DNA of 64,000 nt from Prorocentrum cordatum. Its lineage: Eukaryota; Sar; Dinophyceae; Prorocentrales; Prorocentraceae. Below, one piece after another: positions 63,422 through 64,000 of this stretch. The stretch lies in assembly GCA_963575745.1 (NCBI GenBank), contig CAUYUJ010000676.1, forward strand, positions 36,001-100,000, in the 5' to 3' direction. The translations under genes were made by a program, and so were the position numbers. The notes beneath the pieces are model-generated. The model searched no databases. It saw only the letters and a program-made list of their open reading frames with translations, and had not been told where the DNA came from. The stretch's first letter is position 1, and every line of letters starts with the position of its first letter.

Positions 63422-64000
63422 CCCTGCTACTACTACGACTACGACTACTAGTACTTCTACGACTACGGGTACTATTACAGTTGATGCTACTACTACTACT
63501 ACTACTTCTTCTACTATTATTACTACTACTATCCCTGCTACTGCTACTCCTACTACTAGTCCGACTACTACTACTGACGCTACTGCTACGACTACTTCTG
63601 TTACTACTAGTGCAGCTACTGCGATTGCGACTAACACCACCAATTCTACTACCAATGCTACTGCTACCACTTCCGCGACCACTAGTGCCACTTCATCTTG
63701 TACGGCTATGACTGCTGCGGCCACGGTCGCTACTCGTATCTGAGCACGGGCGTTGGATTCAGAACTCGTGAGAGCAAGCTGCTACGACGCGTGATGCTGC
63801 TACTGCTGGTTAGGCCGCTCTTGCCACTGCTCCAACCACAACTAGTACAACAACCAATGCTGCCACTCGCAATCGTATTCTGTCCCTACCCTTGCTAGTG
63901 CAACTAACACTACTACTGCGACTACGACTACTACTGTTACGACGGCGACGACAACGACGACTACTACGACAATTGCTGCTACAAATGCTGCTGTTAGGCA
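61316..64000 (+). repeat. Degenerate (ACT)n tract, at least 2.7 kb
   Basis: Predominantly ACT triplets with scattered changes (ACG, ACC, GCT, TCT, AAT), near-pure over long stretches such as 61640-61980 and 63300-63420 and more diverged at the ends. It continues to the window end. Poly-Thr, poly-Leu, poly-Val and poly-Ser frames follow from the triplet period. Confidence 0.95.

Overview
This window is nuclear DNA of a eukaryote with a very repeat-rich, GC-rich genome. There are no operons, ribosome-binding sites, tRNAs or rRNAs. The content is mostly microsatellites (GGA/TCC, CAT, ACT, GA, AT), minisatellites and satellites, small inverted-repeat elements and decayed transposons. The few protein-like segments (an RCC1-type protein built of LLRSDG repeats, a Helitron Rep/PIF1 polyprotein, a non-LTR retrotransposon endonuclease) resemble what I know from dinoflagellate genomes. 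My best guess is therefore a dinoflagellate alga, but the assignment is inferred and no sequence here proves it.

Layout. 0-25 kb: GC-rich non-coding DNA with many (TCC)n/(GGA)n tracts, degenerate ATCGG-type repeats, a 62-bp tandem array in three blocks, several short elements with terminal inverted repeats, and on the minus strand at 16.3-19.9 kb a decayed LINE-like retrotransposon whose endonuclease domain is readable. 25-27 kb: an open minus-strand RCC1-like ORF. 27.7-38.0 kb: the main object, a roughly 10 kb decayed Helitron-like element on the minus strand. In coding order it carries an unrecognised N-terminal region, a ubiquitin-specific protease (USP, peptidase C19) domain, a C2H2/DUF6570-like region, the pre-Rep region, the HUH Rep nuclease, and a PIF1-type helicase. 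38-49 kb: satellites (about 285, 102, 87, 25 and 155 bp units) and a pure (CAT)n block. 49-58 kb: a second cluster of inverted-repeat elements plus a (GGA)n array. 58-64 kb: a 73-bp satellite and a 2.7 kb degenerate (ACT)n tract that runs off the window end.

The most interesting observations are: (1) the USP domain reads into the Helitron polyprotein in one frame, interrupted only by nonsense codons; (2) the second tyrosine of the Rep catalytic motif is a cysteine in this copy; (3) there are several unnamed families of short inverted-repeat elements, some with convincing target-site duplications. One of these families has a GGA/TCC microsatellite core and may be a source of the many such tracts here. 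No autonomous transposase for the short elements is visible.

Most long open frames in the window are products of GC-rich or period-3 repeats and are not annotated as genes. Coordinates of decayed features are approximate to tens of bases.
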